From assembly GCA_034506315.1 (NCBI GenBank), contig JAPDPT010000034.1, positions 1 through 36,302 of the forward strand: 36,302 nucleotides of DNA. Reading direction: 5' to 3'. Numbering within the stretch: position 1 is the stretch's first letter; each line of letters begins with the position of its first letter. The position numbers and the translations under genes are program-made. Source of the stretch: a candidate division KSB1 bacterium. GTDB lineage: Bacteria > Zhuqueibacterota > Zhuqueibacteria > Oleimicrobiales > Geothermoviventaceae. This document shows positions 9,237 through 18,200 of the stretch, piece by piece. The notes under the pieces are model-generated. The model saw only the letters and a list, made by a program, of their open reading frames with translations. It ran no database searches and was not told the origin of the DNA.

Positions 9237-9328
9237 AGCTTCCTCCCTCATCTTGTGCGGAAACCTACACCAACCCGCTCGAGTCTTCGGCGTTGATCGA
9301 AAGGGCTCCCACACTGTGACGACGACAG

Positions 9329-9357
9329 AAGATAGAGTGCCCTGCGCTTCTCCGCAA
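9329..9357 (-). promoter_or_regulatory. Possible promoter of the GH51 gene
   Basis: On the minus strand, TTGCGG (9357-9352), a 17-base spacer and TATCTT (9334-9329) lie about 93 bases before the GH51 start. The rest of the 278-bp gap between the DUF1080 stop and GH51 shows no gene and no U-tract terminator. Both boxes are imperfect, so this is a weak call. Confidence 0.35.
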
Positions 9358-9514
9358 GCCCGGAGGCAACTCACGTCCTACCCTTGAAAGTTTGGCCGTG
9401 CTTCCTCCCCCCTGGGCCTAATCGGGAGCCCTCCGCACGTCAGAAGGCCCACTGGCCCCCGGCATGGCCCCCTTCGCGGAGCACGTCCTGCACCCCGTTC
9501 CCTGCCCAGTTCCA

Positions 9515-10708
9515 TCAGCGGGAGGAACTGGAGCGCCCTCCTAACGCCAGGTCCTCTTCCGCCAAAAGACGCAGGCGCAGATCTCTCACCTCGAAGGGCT
9601 GCGGTCCCCCAAGGCACTCCAGGGCAATCCTTCCTGGCCCAACCGTCTGATGATTGCGGACCGTCGCCACCACTAAGCCGTCCAGCCGGAATTCCGCGTA
9701 CTGGCCATGGCAGATGAGCTGAAAGGGCGTCCACTCGCCGAAAAGAGCGGGCAGGACCCACCACGGCTGTCTTCGGCGAAACTGCAGGAGATTCTGGCGC
9801 TCCAGCTCCCGCGCCTGCATTTCGGCTACGTAGCCCGGCTGGACTTCGGAAACCCACCGGTATCGAATCGCTCCGGCGGGCTTGTCCGTTCTGCGGACGT
9901 AGCCTTGGAGCTCGAAGCCGTCGAACTCGTCGCCCGTCACCAGGTAACCTCTGCCGCCACTTCCGCGGATCACGCCGTTCTCCACCTGCCAGCTGGCAGC
10001 GCCGTGTACCACCCAGCCTTGGAGGGTATTTTCCGGCACCAAATTGCGCCACTGGACCTTGCCCGGTAGTTTCTTCAGGTAGATGTTGCGGAACACGGCA
10101 TCTGAGCCGTGGTTTTGCAGCGCAATATAGCCGTCGCGGAATCGGAAGCGCAGGACCTCGTGCGACGACAGGTCGAGATCCTGTACCTCCACGCCGTTCA
10201 GCCAAACGCGGAGCCGCGGCCAGTCCATCTCGATGCGGTAATGGTTCCACTCCCCGGCTGGTTTGCTGGCGTTCTCTTTCGGCGCCACCACATCGTACAC
10301 CGCTCCCGTGGAGTGAATGTCCGGCTTTTCCCCATGATCATCGAGAATCTGAAGCTCAAAACCTACACGGGACTGGCGACCGCTCAGGGGCGCGTGCAGG
10401 AACACGCCCGAATTCCCGCCGCGGGAGATCCGAAAGTCCAACTCCAGAACGAAGTTCTCGTAGGTTTCCCGGGTGTAGAGAGCGGGCACAGAGCGGTTCG
10501 AACCGTCCACCTCAATCACGCCGTCGCGCACGCGGAAACCGCCCGACGCCAGGTCCCCGATGGGCGCCCACCACCCAGTGAGATCGCGACCGTTGAACAG
10601 CGCCTCAAACCCTTCGGGCGGTTGTCCGTGCGCACGCCCGACCAATCCGGTGCCCGCCCACAAGAGGCAGATCAAGAGCCGAATCCGGAATCTGTCGTTC
10701 CTGAGCAT
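9515..10708 (-). CDS. Secreted DUF1080 protein with two 3-keto-disaccharide-hydrolase-like domains
   Basis: This is a 397-aa exported protein with ATG at 10708 and GGGAGG upstream. The signal peptide is about 1-28 (ends GRAHGQ). Domain 1 (about 33-215) is a typical DUF1080 concanavalin-like fold: FEALFNGRDLTGWW, FVLELDFRISRGGNSGVFLH, GVEVQDLDL and GYIALQNHGSDAVFRNIYLK. Domain 2 (about 218-385) repeats the fold in diverged form (VPENTLQGWVVHGAASWQVE; GRIALECLG). Some DUF1080 proteins hydrolyse 3-keto sugars and others bind glycans, so the activity here is not settled. It lies directly upstream of the GH51 gene, which fits a sugar-processing role in the periplasm or outside the cell. A GGATCGG/CCGATCC inverted repeat (10778-10784 with 10799-10805) lies in the gap before it. 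Confidence 0.85.
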   Translation of the reverse strand: MLRNDRFRIRLLICLLWAGTGLVGRAHGQPPEGFEALFNGRDLTGWWAPIGDLASGGFRVRDGVIEVDGSNRSVPALYTRETYENFVLELDFRISRGGNSGVFLHAPLSGRQSRVGFELQILDDHGEKPDIHSTGAVYDVVAPKENASKPAGEWNHYRIEMDWPRLRVWLNGVEVQDLDLSSHEVLRFRFRDGYIALQNHGSDAVFRNIYLKKLPGKVQWRNLVPENTLQGWVVHGAASWQVENGVIRGSGGRGYLVTGDEFDGFELQGYVRRTDKPAGAIRYRWVSEVQPGYVAEMQARELERQNLLQFRRRQPWWVLPALFGEWTPFQLICHGQYAEFRLDGLVVATVRNHQTVGPGRIALECLGGPQPFEVRDLRLRLLAEEDLALGGRSSSSR

Positions 10709-10825
10709 CTCGCCTCCCTTGTGCAGATCTCAGTCGTCCACGCGCGATTACCGACCGTACCGGCTTTTCCCCCGCGCGGATCGGCCCACACAGGCGGTCC
10801 GATCCCCGGTCGAAGCCGCCCTTCA

Positions 10826-11647
10826 TCACTTCGAGCCGGCCTCCAGATACCGCTCTGCCTCTCGCCGCAACTCTGCGTTGAGGGACTCCGGGTAATTCCT
10901 GGCGAGGAAACGGAACATGGCTCCCAGAAGGGCCTCGCGCCGGTCGCCGATCTCCCGGACGCGCTTGGCCTTGTCCTTGACGCCCTCAATGTCCTGCTTG
11001 ATCAGGTCCGTCAGGCGGGAGGCCGCAAAGCCAGCCTCGGGCGTGCCAGGAAAACGCAGGACAAAGTCGTGGTAGACCGCAAAGCGGAGAGGCCAGACCG
11101 GCCAGAAGTCCTTCCAGGTCGTGTAGACCGTCTCGTCCACAAAGGAGCGCAGGTAGTCGTTCAGGTTCACACCCGGATTGCTCTCCAGGTAGGTGACGTA
11201 CTTCTCGTGCTCCTCGAGGATCTCCTGGAGGATCCGGCTGCGTTCTTCTCCCTGGAATCTCTGGGCCTCGCGGTAAAGTTTCTGGATGCGGTCCACGTAT
11301 TCCTTCGGGAGAAAGTGGGCCGGGACGGCTCGGTAGCGGACGATCCAGGACATCCACACGCTGACCGGCTTACTCCCTTTGCGCGCCGGCGCGAAGCGAA
11401 GGCCTTTTGCGTACTCCACCGCTGCGTCGTCCAGAATCTTGTGGCCAGAGGATTTCTTGACCCACGCCACCTCCACCTTCCCCTCTTCCGAGACGAGAAG
11501 GTAGAGGGTGACTGCCCCCTCAAGTCCCTGCTTGCGCGCTTCCTCGGGATACTGAGGCTCCACCTTCTCCAGGAGGACGGGCGGCTTCATCCCGGCGCAC
11601 GCAAGAGCCAAGGCCAGCACCACACACCACATTGCCTTGCGCCCCAT
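10826..11647 (-). CDS. Lipoprotein with an N-terminal TonB C-terminal-type domain
   Basis: This is a 273-aa protein starting at ATG 11647 with an ideal GGAGGT four bases upstream; a TTG five codons earlier is less likely. The N-terminus is a short hydrophobic stretch ending LALACAGM, so Cys17 is a likely lipid-modified residue. Residues 21-107 match the TonB C-terminal domain (KVEPQYPEEARKQGLEGAV, VSEEGKVEVAWVKKSSG, AVEYAKGLRFAPARKGSKPV). True TonB proteins have a membrane anchor, a long proline-rich linker and this domain last. Here it comes straight after the lipid anchor and is followed by about 165 residues of charged, probably helical sequence I do not recognise. It may act as an envelope adaptor for the nearby receptors rather than as an energy transducer. 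It follows the cassette 2 terminator, so it needs its own promoter, which I could not find. Confidence 0.75.
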   Translation of the reverse strand: MGRKAMWCVVLALALACAGMKPPVLLEKVEPQYPEEARKQGLEGAVTLYLLVSEEGKVEVAWVKKSSGHKILDDAAVEYAKGLRFAPARKGSKPVSVWMSWIVRYRAVPAHFLPKEYVDRIQKLYREAQRFQGEERSRILQEILEEHEKYVTYLESNPGVNLNDYLRSFVDETVYTTWKDFWPVWPLRFAVYHDFVLRFPGTPEAGFAASRLTDLIKQDIEGVKDKAKRVREIGDRREALLGAMFRFLARNYPESLNAELRREAERYLEAGSK

Positions 11648-11727
11648 GGCTACCTCCGCCAATGGCTCATTTACCGTCTTGACGCAAACCTTTGCCCCCC
11701 TGTGCGCGTGCCGAGGGTCCGGAACCG

Positions 11728-11767
11728 GAAAAAAGGCTCGGCGGCGCTTCGGTTCGCCGCCGAGCCT
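11728..11767 (-). terminator. Intrinsic terminator closing cassette 2
   Basis: A perfect 13-bp stem (AGGCTCGGCGGCG, 11734-11746, with its complement at 11755-11767) has an 8-base loop and is followed on the minus strand by six U residues (11734-11729). It lies 69 bases after the PorV-like stop codon and separates cassette 2 from the TonB-domain lipoprotein gene. Confidence 0.9.
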
Positions 11768-11835
11768 GACGCGCGCAAGTCTTCGCGGCTGTCGATAGCT
11801 TTTCCCTTCACGCAGCCGCCGAGTCGATCATGCCA

Positions 11836-12861
11836 TCATTTCATGTACAGGCCGATCGAGAATCGCTGCACGGAATCGAAGATGCCGAAGTCGGTGTACA
11901 CGTAGTCGAGCTGCACCCCAAAGCCGGCCATATCCTTTCGGAACCCGGCACCGAGGGTAAAGCCTTCTTCATCGTAATTGAACTTATAGCCGCCCCGTAC
12001 GAAAATCATGTCCGCCAACGAGTACTCGACCCCGGCGTGCAGGCGTTCCTTGTAATCCCGCGGATGCGACCAGTCCAGCGCCACGGTGAGACGGCTGTTC
12101 CGGCCTTCCGCGCTCGAGAGCAGATTCAGGACGTCCATGGCCACGCCGAAGGTAGCTGTCAGGGGCAGCTCGAAGCGCTGATCGAAGTAGTCGTTCTGAC
12201 CGGAGAAGTTGCGCAAGGAGAAGCCGAAACGGAAATCGTACAGCCCAGGATAGAACAGGGTGCCGAAGTCGAAGGCGACGTTCCCGAGCGCATTGTGCTG
12301 CATCCGTTCCTGCCCCCGGATCTCATCGAAGATCAGAACGTCGCCCAGATCCTGATGGGCGTATTTCAGGTGTCCGCCCACCGCGAACTGCTGACTGATC
12401 CAGCGGGAATAGCCCAAGCCAACACAGTATTCCCCGACCTCGAAGGTCCCCTGGTCCACGTAGCCCTGGTTGCGCAGCACGGGGTCATCTCCCGTGTAGG
12501 GGATCGTGCGCTTGAGCTCGCCATAGTCCATCCAGATGAAGCTGACCCCAAAAGTGCCCCAGTTCCCTAGGTTCCACGAGGCCGCGGTGCCGTAATGCTT
12601 GATGTCGGCAATCCAATTGGTCATGCTAGTCATGACCTGAAGGCCTTCGGCCTGGGCCAGGAGCGCTGGGTTGTAGAAGACGGACATCGCGTCCCCTTTG
12701 GAGCCCAGTTGGGTGCCTGCCATCGCCGCGCGGCCCCCCACGTCGATCTTCAGGAAGCCCATGCCTGCTTGGGCGTATTTGACCGGCTGGGCATGGGACA
12801 GACCGTGCACTCCCAGCACGGGAAGGAGCAGGATTACGCACCACGTCACGATTCGTCTCAT
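11836..12861 (-). CDS. PorV/PorQ-like outer-membrane protein, copy 2
   Basis: This is a complete 341-aa barrel protein with ATG at 12861 and GAGGAGAGGAAGC before it. The signal peptide is about 1-24 (ends GLSHAQ). The family features are an early GMGFLKIDVGGRAAMAG segment, VFYNPALLAQ, repeated amphipathic strands (FRFGFSLRNFSG; LHAGVEYSLADMIFVRGGYK) and an aromatic last strand, RFSIGLYMK. PorV-like proteins sit in the outer membrane and in type IX secretion carry cargo with C-terminal sorting domains. The gene directly upstream encodes such a cargo-like protein, which supports a cargo/carrier pair. It is the last gene of cassette 2 and is followed by a strong terminator. Paralogue of the partial gene at 1-756. 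Confidence 0.88.
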   Translation of the reverse strand: MRRIVTWCVILLLPVLGVHGLSHAQPVKYAQAGMGFLKIDVGGRAAMAGTQLGSKGDAMSVFYNPALLAQAEGLQVMTSMTNWIADIKHYGTAASWNLGNWGTFGVSFIWMDYGELKRTIPYTGDDPVLRNQGYVDQGTFEVGEYCVGLGYSRWISQQFAVGGHLKYAHQDLGDVLIFDEIRGQERMQHNALGNVAFDFGTLFYPGLYDFRFGFSLRNFSGQNDYFDQRFELPLTATFGVAMDVLNLLSSAEGRNSRLTVALDWSHPRDYKERLHAGVEYSLADMIFVRGGYKFNYDEEGFTLGAGFRKDMAGFGVQLDYVYTDFGIFDSVQRFSIGLYMK

Positions 12862-12924
12862 GCTTCCTCTCCTCTATCGATACTCAGCCTCTTAGCCCAG
12901 TCCCGATTCCAAAGCCGGACACGC

Positions 12925-15114
12925 TCATTTAATCACCACAAACTTGCCGATCGCCTTCTTGCCGGTGGGGTTACCATTGGGTCCATCAAGTTCCTCGATC
13001 ACGTAGATGTATACCCCGCTGACGATCTCCATGGTGCTGAACGTGTCCTGGCGGAGCCAATCGTCCGTCCCGGATCCAGATACGTGCTTGATCATCTGCA
13101 CCAGATCGCCCGTCATCGTGTAGATGCGGATGTTGCAGTGAGCCGGGAGGTTCAACCAGGTGAGCCGACGTCCCGGGTACTTTACCGCACCCGCGGCGTG
13201 GAACGGATTGGGCACCACCACTACATTCTCCGTCCAGTCAGGATCTGGACCGCGGGTGGGGGTCAGGGCTTCGTCCTCCCGGACCTGGCTTGTGCCCGTC
13301 ATGTTCAAGAAGGGGCTGCTTTCTACGCCCGCTTGGCTCACTGCCGTGATGTAGTAGTAGTACTTGTCGCCGCGCACGATCTGGCGATCGATGTACTCGT
13401 GCGTTCCCGCCGGTACCTCCGCCAGAAGCAGGAACGTAGTGTCCGTCGGCGAGGTCATGGCGGGCGGCCGCTTGTAGTCGCGATAGATCCGGTACTTGGC
13501 GATGGCCCCAGCACGCGTGTCTCGCTCCGCCTCGTCACCCCACTGGAGGCGCACTTGGTCGTATTCCGAGAAGCCGATGAGGGAGGGGCTGGCAGGAGCG
13601 AATGGGACGTTGAAGGTCCCCTGCCCCTTCTTCACATTGGATCGCTTCCAGAGGTGCACCGCTCGGCTGGCGTGGCGGAAAACATACTCCTTGCCCAGGT
13701 CGATGACGGCGTCCTTGAGAGCCATGTCGCTGGGGTTCGTCCGGTGCAGCAGGGAATTCCTGCGCACCATAAGCATTCCGGTGAAGGGATTGATAATGTC
13801 GTAAGGCAGAGGGACCAGGCCCACCGTAGCCTGCTGCGGATAACCGTTTTCGTACGCACGGCCCAGATCGATGGCCCAACGGAGCGGAATGGTTCCTGCC
13901 ACAAAGGCGATTACGATGCGCACGTCATCGCCCGGTTTCATCTGGTAGGGGCCAAAGCTCACCATCCCGCTCTTTTCCTGCTCGGTGAGCATATCGTAGT
14001 CGCGCACGTTCACGCCGGGTCGCAGGACTCGATACATCCCGTTGGGCGTCTCATTGTAGTTCTCGTCGCAATGCATTGCGTACGAGGTGGGGTTGGCCGG
14101 ATCCCACGGCTTGGAGAGGAAGTCGTACATCACCTCATGGGTCGCGATCTTGAGGTCGGGAGACAGCTCTCGCTGCGACCATCCCGCTTTGACCGGTTGG
14201 CGGGGATCGTCGCTCTCGTCATCCGGGCTCTTGTCCGCGTGCAGCACCACGAAGCCCGAGTACTGGGGCTCACGGAAGTGTCCCCACTGCGGATGGGGGC
14301 GGGCCTTGCTGTCACCGGCCTCAGCCTTGTCGTCGGCGCACCAGGAGTAGTAAATCCGAAGGGAGTCGCCCGTGGGATCGCCCTGAGCCCACTTCCAGTA
14401 GGTCACGCCGTAATAGTTGCCCCAAAGGTCAGCATCTTCGTAATGCGTGTGGGAGGAGGTTTCTGCCCGGAACCCGAAGTAGACGTCGTTCCGGTTCTCT
14501 CCCGACGTATTCGTGATCACGAATTCGAGGATGGCAAAATCATCGTAATCGGGGTGCGCCAGTGCGTAGGCCCAGCACTCCACCTGGATCCCCATTCCGT
14601 AGTTGGGCCAGCAATTCGCCTTCTGATAGATCATCACATCGGAGGGGAGATCCGATCGGACCGGGTCGCCCTGGCCGAGCACGTCGGTGCGATTCTTCCC
14701 GTCGAGCACCTTCTGCGGGTAAGGGTTACGGAAGTAACGCTTGAAGGCGCCGGAAACCGGTACCACGATGGTCTGGAGGTCCACACACTTTTGGGAATTC
14801 GCCATGGCGACCTGGACGTCGTGCTGAGCGCCACCGGGATCGGTCCAGGTGCGCTTCACACCGATCTCAAACCCCGCAGCGTGGAGCATGTCCAGGTTGT
14901 TATCGCCAAGGCCGCTGTAAATGCTCCTGGCCAGGGACCAGGACTGCGGATAGCGCATATCAAACCAGGCGAACCCGTCCTGCATCACCAGGTACAGCTC
15001 GCCCACGTTCAACGTCCTGGTCTGTTGTGCCGCGCCTGGATTCCAGAGCAGGAACGTGCCCACGGCCAAGACCAGTGCCCATGTGCACACCCGAACTGCC
15101 GCTGATCTGCTCAT
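12925..15114 (-). CDS. Secreted FN3-domain protein with type IX-like sorting tail, copy 2
   Basis: This is a 729-aa exported protein. I chose ATG at 15114, which has AGAGGA upstream and directly precedes a signal peptide of about 30 residues (ends NPGAAQ). The long N-terminal part is unrecognised. A fibronectin-III-like domain lies at roughly 500-605 (QVRLQWGDEAERDTRAG, AKYRIYRDYK, YYYYITAVSQAGVESS). The tail starts VVVVPNPFHAAG and contains CNIRIYTMTGDLVQMI, SGVYIYVIEE and a final GKFVVIK, matching a Por-type sorting domain. It is the middle gene of cassette 2, with receptor 2 upstream and a PorV-like gene downstream. The same layout and tail are found in its paralogue at 838-2955. I infer a surface-exposed partner of the receptor; the ligand is unknown. 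Confidence 0.8.
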   Translation of the reverse strand: MSRSAAVRVCTWALVLAVGTFLLWNPGAAQQTRTLNVGELYLVMQDGFAWFDMRYPQSWSLARSIYSGLGDNNLDMLHAAGFEIGVKRTWTDPGGAQHDVQVAMANSQKCVDLQTIVVPVSGAFKRYFRNPYPQKVLDGKNRTDVLGQGDPVRSDLPSDVMIYQKANCWPNYGMGIQVECWAYALAHPDYDDFAILEFVITNTSGENRNDVYFGFRAETSSHTHYEDADLWGNYYGVTYWKWAQGDPTGDSLRIYYSWCADDKAEAGDSKARPHPQWGHFREPQYSGFVVLHADKSPDDESDDPRQPVKAGWSQRELSPDLKIATHEVMYDFLSKPWDPANPTSYAMHCDENYNETPNGMYRVLRPGVNVRDYDMLTEQEKSGMVSFGPYQMKPGDDVRIVIAFVAGTIPLRWAIDLGRAYENGYPQQATVGLVPLPYDIINPFTGMLMVRRNSLLHRTNPSDMALKDAVIDLGKEYVFRHASRAVHLWKRSNVKKGQGTFNVPFAPASPSLIGFSEYDQVRLQWGDEAERDTRAGAIAKYRIYRDYKRPPAMTSPTDTTFLLLAEVPAGTHEYIDRQIVRGDKYYYYITAVSQAGVESSPFLNMTGTSQVREDEALTPTRGPDPDWTENVVVVPNPFHAAGAVKYPGRRLTWLNLPAHCNIRIYTMTGDLVQMIKHVSGSGTDDWLRQDTFSTMEIVSGVYIYVIEELDGPNGNPTGKKAIGKFVVIK

Positions 15115-15176
15115 AAGTTCCTCTCCTCGGTCATCCGTCCTTTGCTCCAAGAGGTCCGCCTCTCCCCTGTCTTGCC

Positions 15177-15207
15177 GGGGCGGCCAGGGCCTTTTCCCTG
15201 CCGCCCC
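15177..15207 (-). other. GC-rich intercistronic hairpin, cassette 2
   Basis: In the 136-bp gap between the receptor 2 stop and the FN3 protein start, GGGGCGGCCAGGG (15177-15189) pairs with CCCTGCCGCCCC (15196-15207), with one bulged base and a 6-base loop. No U-tract follows. It corresponds in position and type to the hairpin at 3017-3040 in cassette 1, although the bases differ, so the structure rather than the sequence appears to be kept. Confidence 0.6.
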
Positions 15208-15250
15208 ATGCGCTTTCAGGAGAGGTCACGTGCCAACGGGCTCTACCCGA

Positions 15251-18200
15251 TTAGAAGTAGAAGCGGATCCCGAAGAAGATATCCCGTTTTTCCAGGAACG
15301 TCCACGGCGTGAAGCCAGGCAGGTCGCCTTTGTCGTCGCCAGGCTTCCCTTTGGTGTTCTTGAAGCTGCCGTCCTTCTGCTCGTTCTCGGGAGTGTAACC
15401 CAGCGAGTACATGTACGCCTGGAACTGGTTCTTCCACCACTTGTGGCCGTCCCAGGTGTAGTCGGTGGAGGCGCCCACATCGCTTCCTGGGTACGGATTC
15501 ATGTTCTTGTAGTTGAAGACGTTGATCACGTCGAGGTAGAAGCTGGCCCGCACATTCTTGAAGCTGAACAGCTGCTTCTGGACACGCAGGTCGCACCGCT
15601 GGTACGGCTTCCATCGCAGGTTGTACTCGACCAGCGGAATGCTCGCCGGATTCCACGTGAACATGCGGCCCCGTTTCCAGGTGTAAGTCAGCCCGGCATC
15701 GATCCCGCCGAGCAACCAGAATACGTTGCCGAGGCCTGGGCCGAAGCGGGTGGGGGTGTGGAACATTAGATTGACCCGCACGAGCGGGCGCACATCCGGC
15801 TTGGAGACCTGCGTCGAGACCTGGCGAGGCTGGCGGCTCGGGTCTTCATAGAACTGGTCGTACCCGAAGCTGCCCCCACTCTCGACCATGTAGTTCACAC
15901 TCGCCCAACCGCTCATCCAGCCGAGGACGTCCGGCCGCAACTCCAAGACACCCTCCAGACCACGGATGTCCCGGAATCGCATGTTCACCGTGTAGGCGTA
16001 GTTACTTCCGTGCTTGAGCGGGTAGTAGGCCGCCGTGCTGATCTCGTTGTTGATGTCTTTGTAGTAGCTCGTCACCCGCAGGAGCAGGGTGTTTAGAATA
16101 TTGTGTTCGTAGCCCAGCTCGTACTGGATCGTCCTCGGAGGAGCCACGGCTGGATTGCCGTATTGCTGGATCCGGTTCCCAACCTGCGTATTGTACTGGA
16201 TGCGATAGCGCATGAAGGCATCGGCCCACTGATACATGTGGCCGTAGTTGAAGAATAGCTTGGCCACGTCGCTAATGGGATGGGAGATGCCAATCCGCGG
16301 GCTAACGAGGAACTTGAACTTGCGCTGGAGCGGGATCACATCATAGGTGTTGTAATTGCCCTTAGCGTCGACCGTACGTCCGGGCAGCGTGAAGACACTC
16401 CACGGCCCCTTTACGGTGTCATCCTTGGCGGTCATGTCGAGCATCGGGTACTTGCCCGTAAGGAGCCAGTCCCCGCGCAGGCCCACGTTGGCAATGAACC
16501 CCGAGAACTCCATCTTGTCTTGCAGGTAGACCCCTCCCCACCACTCGTCGGCGTCCGAGAGATACAAGCTTCCGCCTGCCACCGAGGGGTCAATGGCCTC
16601 GTAAACCTGGTAGATCTTATCCTTGCGGACCTGGAAGCCGGCGTCGATCTGATGATTAGGCGTGACCTGGCTCACCAGGGAGAATTGCAGGTCGTAGGAA
16701 CGGGAATAGCTTTGGTTATTGCGGACGTTGCACGACTCCATGCGGTACTCGCCGGTCACATCGCGCCAGTTGATTGGACCCCAGCCCACGGGCGACTCGT
16801 CGTACCAATAGTCACCGATCTTGATTTTCGCCCAGTCGCGCCAGTGATCCCATCCCGGCGCCCCGATACGCGCCATCGAGTCCGCGTACGCCTCGGTCCC
16901 AATGCGGCCTTCCTTCACGCCCGAAGGCCCTCCGGAGGTGGGCATTCCGTTCTTAAGCACAGGACCATACCGGCCCGCCTTCTGACCCACCGTGCCAGGC
17001 ATCGGTGCTGTGTTCCGCCAATCGGGGAGCATCTCGTAGTCCGTCCGGTAGTGAGCGAAACGCAGCTCGTAGTAGGTCTTCGGCGACAGAGTGTGGACAA
17101 GATCCACTCCGTAGATGCCACGAGTCTGCTGGCCAGGCACGGCGCAGTGCGGATACCAGAACTTGTTGATGTCGGTCGGGCAGCGGAAGGGGTTGTTCGA
17201 GATCCACCCATCGATCCCAGGCCCTTGGCCGCCATCAAAACCGGACTGGCGGGACCAGAACCCGTGCACGTTGACCTTCAACGCGGGCGTCAGCCACGAG
17301 GTGATCTTGCCCCGCACGTCGTCTTCGCGGTAGCTACGCTGCGGTGCCCGGTAGCAGTACTCGGTTTGCTCGCGATAATAGGTCAGGAAGAAGGTGGTCT
17401 TCCTGAGGTTGTAGATCAACGGGACAGGTCCGCCGAAGGTCACGTCCAGCTTGTAATCGGGATCAACCCCTTCCTGGAAGTAGGCCTCGTCATCGGGGTT
17501 CACACCCGGGGCAAATTTCACGATGCCCATCTTCTCCAGCTTCTTGAGCTCCTCGATCGCGTCCTTAGAGCGATGGCGCCACAGCCAGCGTGCGTAGAGC
17601 TCCATCGGCTTGCCATAATGAGGATCCGTAGGTTTCAGGCGCTTGGTGGCTACGTTGTTCCAGCCCTCGAAAAAGGTCTTGATGTCGTCGCCGTTGGGGG
17701 TCTTGCCCACACCCGTGTTCGAAGGGGCGTTGGGATCCCAATTACCGTTCTTATCCCACACCATGATGAAGGGTTGACAGAGGGGCGATTCAAAGCTGAA
17801 CATATCGGGGCCGAAATGCTTCAACCCAGGTGGGCTGTACTGGAAGTTCACACTCCCTGAGTAGCGCGGGCCTCCCTCCTTGGTCACAACGTTCACGACG
17901 CCGGAGCGAAGGTTGCCGTAGCGAGCGCTGAAGCCGCCTGTCTGGACTTTGATCTCCTCCACGGCGTCCAGATTGACCCGATAGTACGGACGCTGGGTCA
18001 GCGGATCTCCCTGCGGAATGCCGTCCACGATGAACAGGGAGCGCTCGATGGCGTCACCGCGGATCCCCGGCCGGTCCTCATAGGCACCGACCGCGGTCAC
18101 ACTTACCTGGTTGGTGACCACATTGGTGGCCGTTTGATACCGCGCGCTCTGAAGTTCGATAGGCGTAACGGTGCGCTCCGATCCGGCGATATCGGGCTGC

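Noticed and set aside
9237-9374. N-terminal extension of the GH51 protein
   Set aside because: It would place 46 residues before a clear signal peptide; the ATG at 9236 has a strong ribosome site.
10778-10805. GGATCGG/CCGATCC inverted repeat as a terminator
   Set aside because: Only 7 bp with a 14-base loop and no U-tract, so I do not call termination here.
12595-15105. 836-codon plus-strand open frame
   Set aside because: Antisense shadow of the second FN3 protein, which has a signal peptide, FN3 domain and sorting tail.
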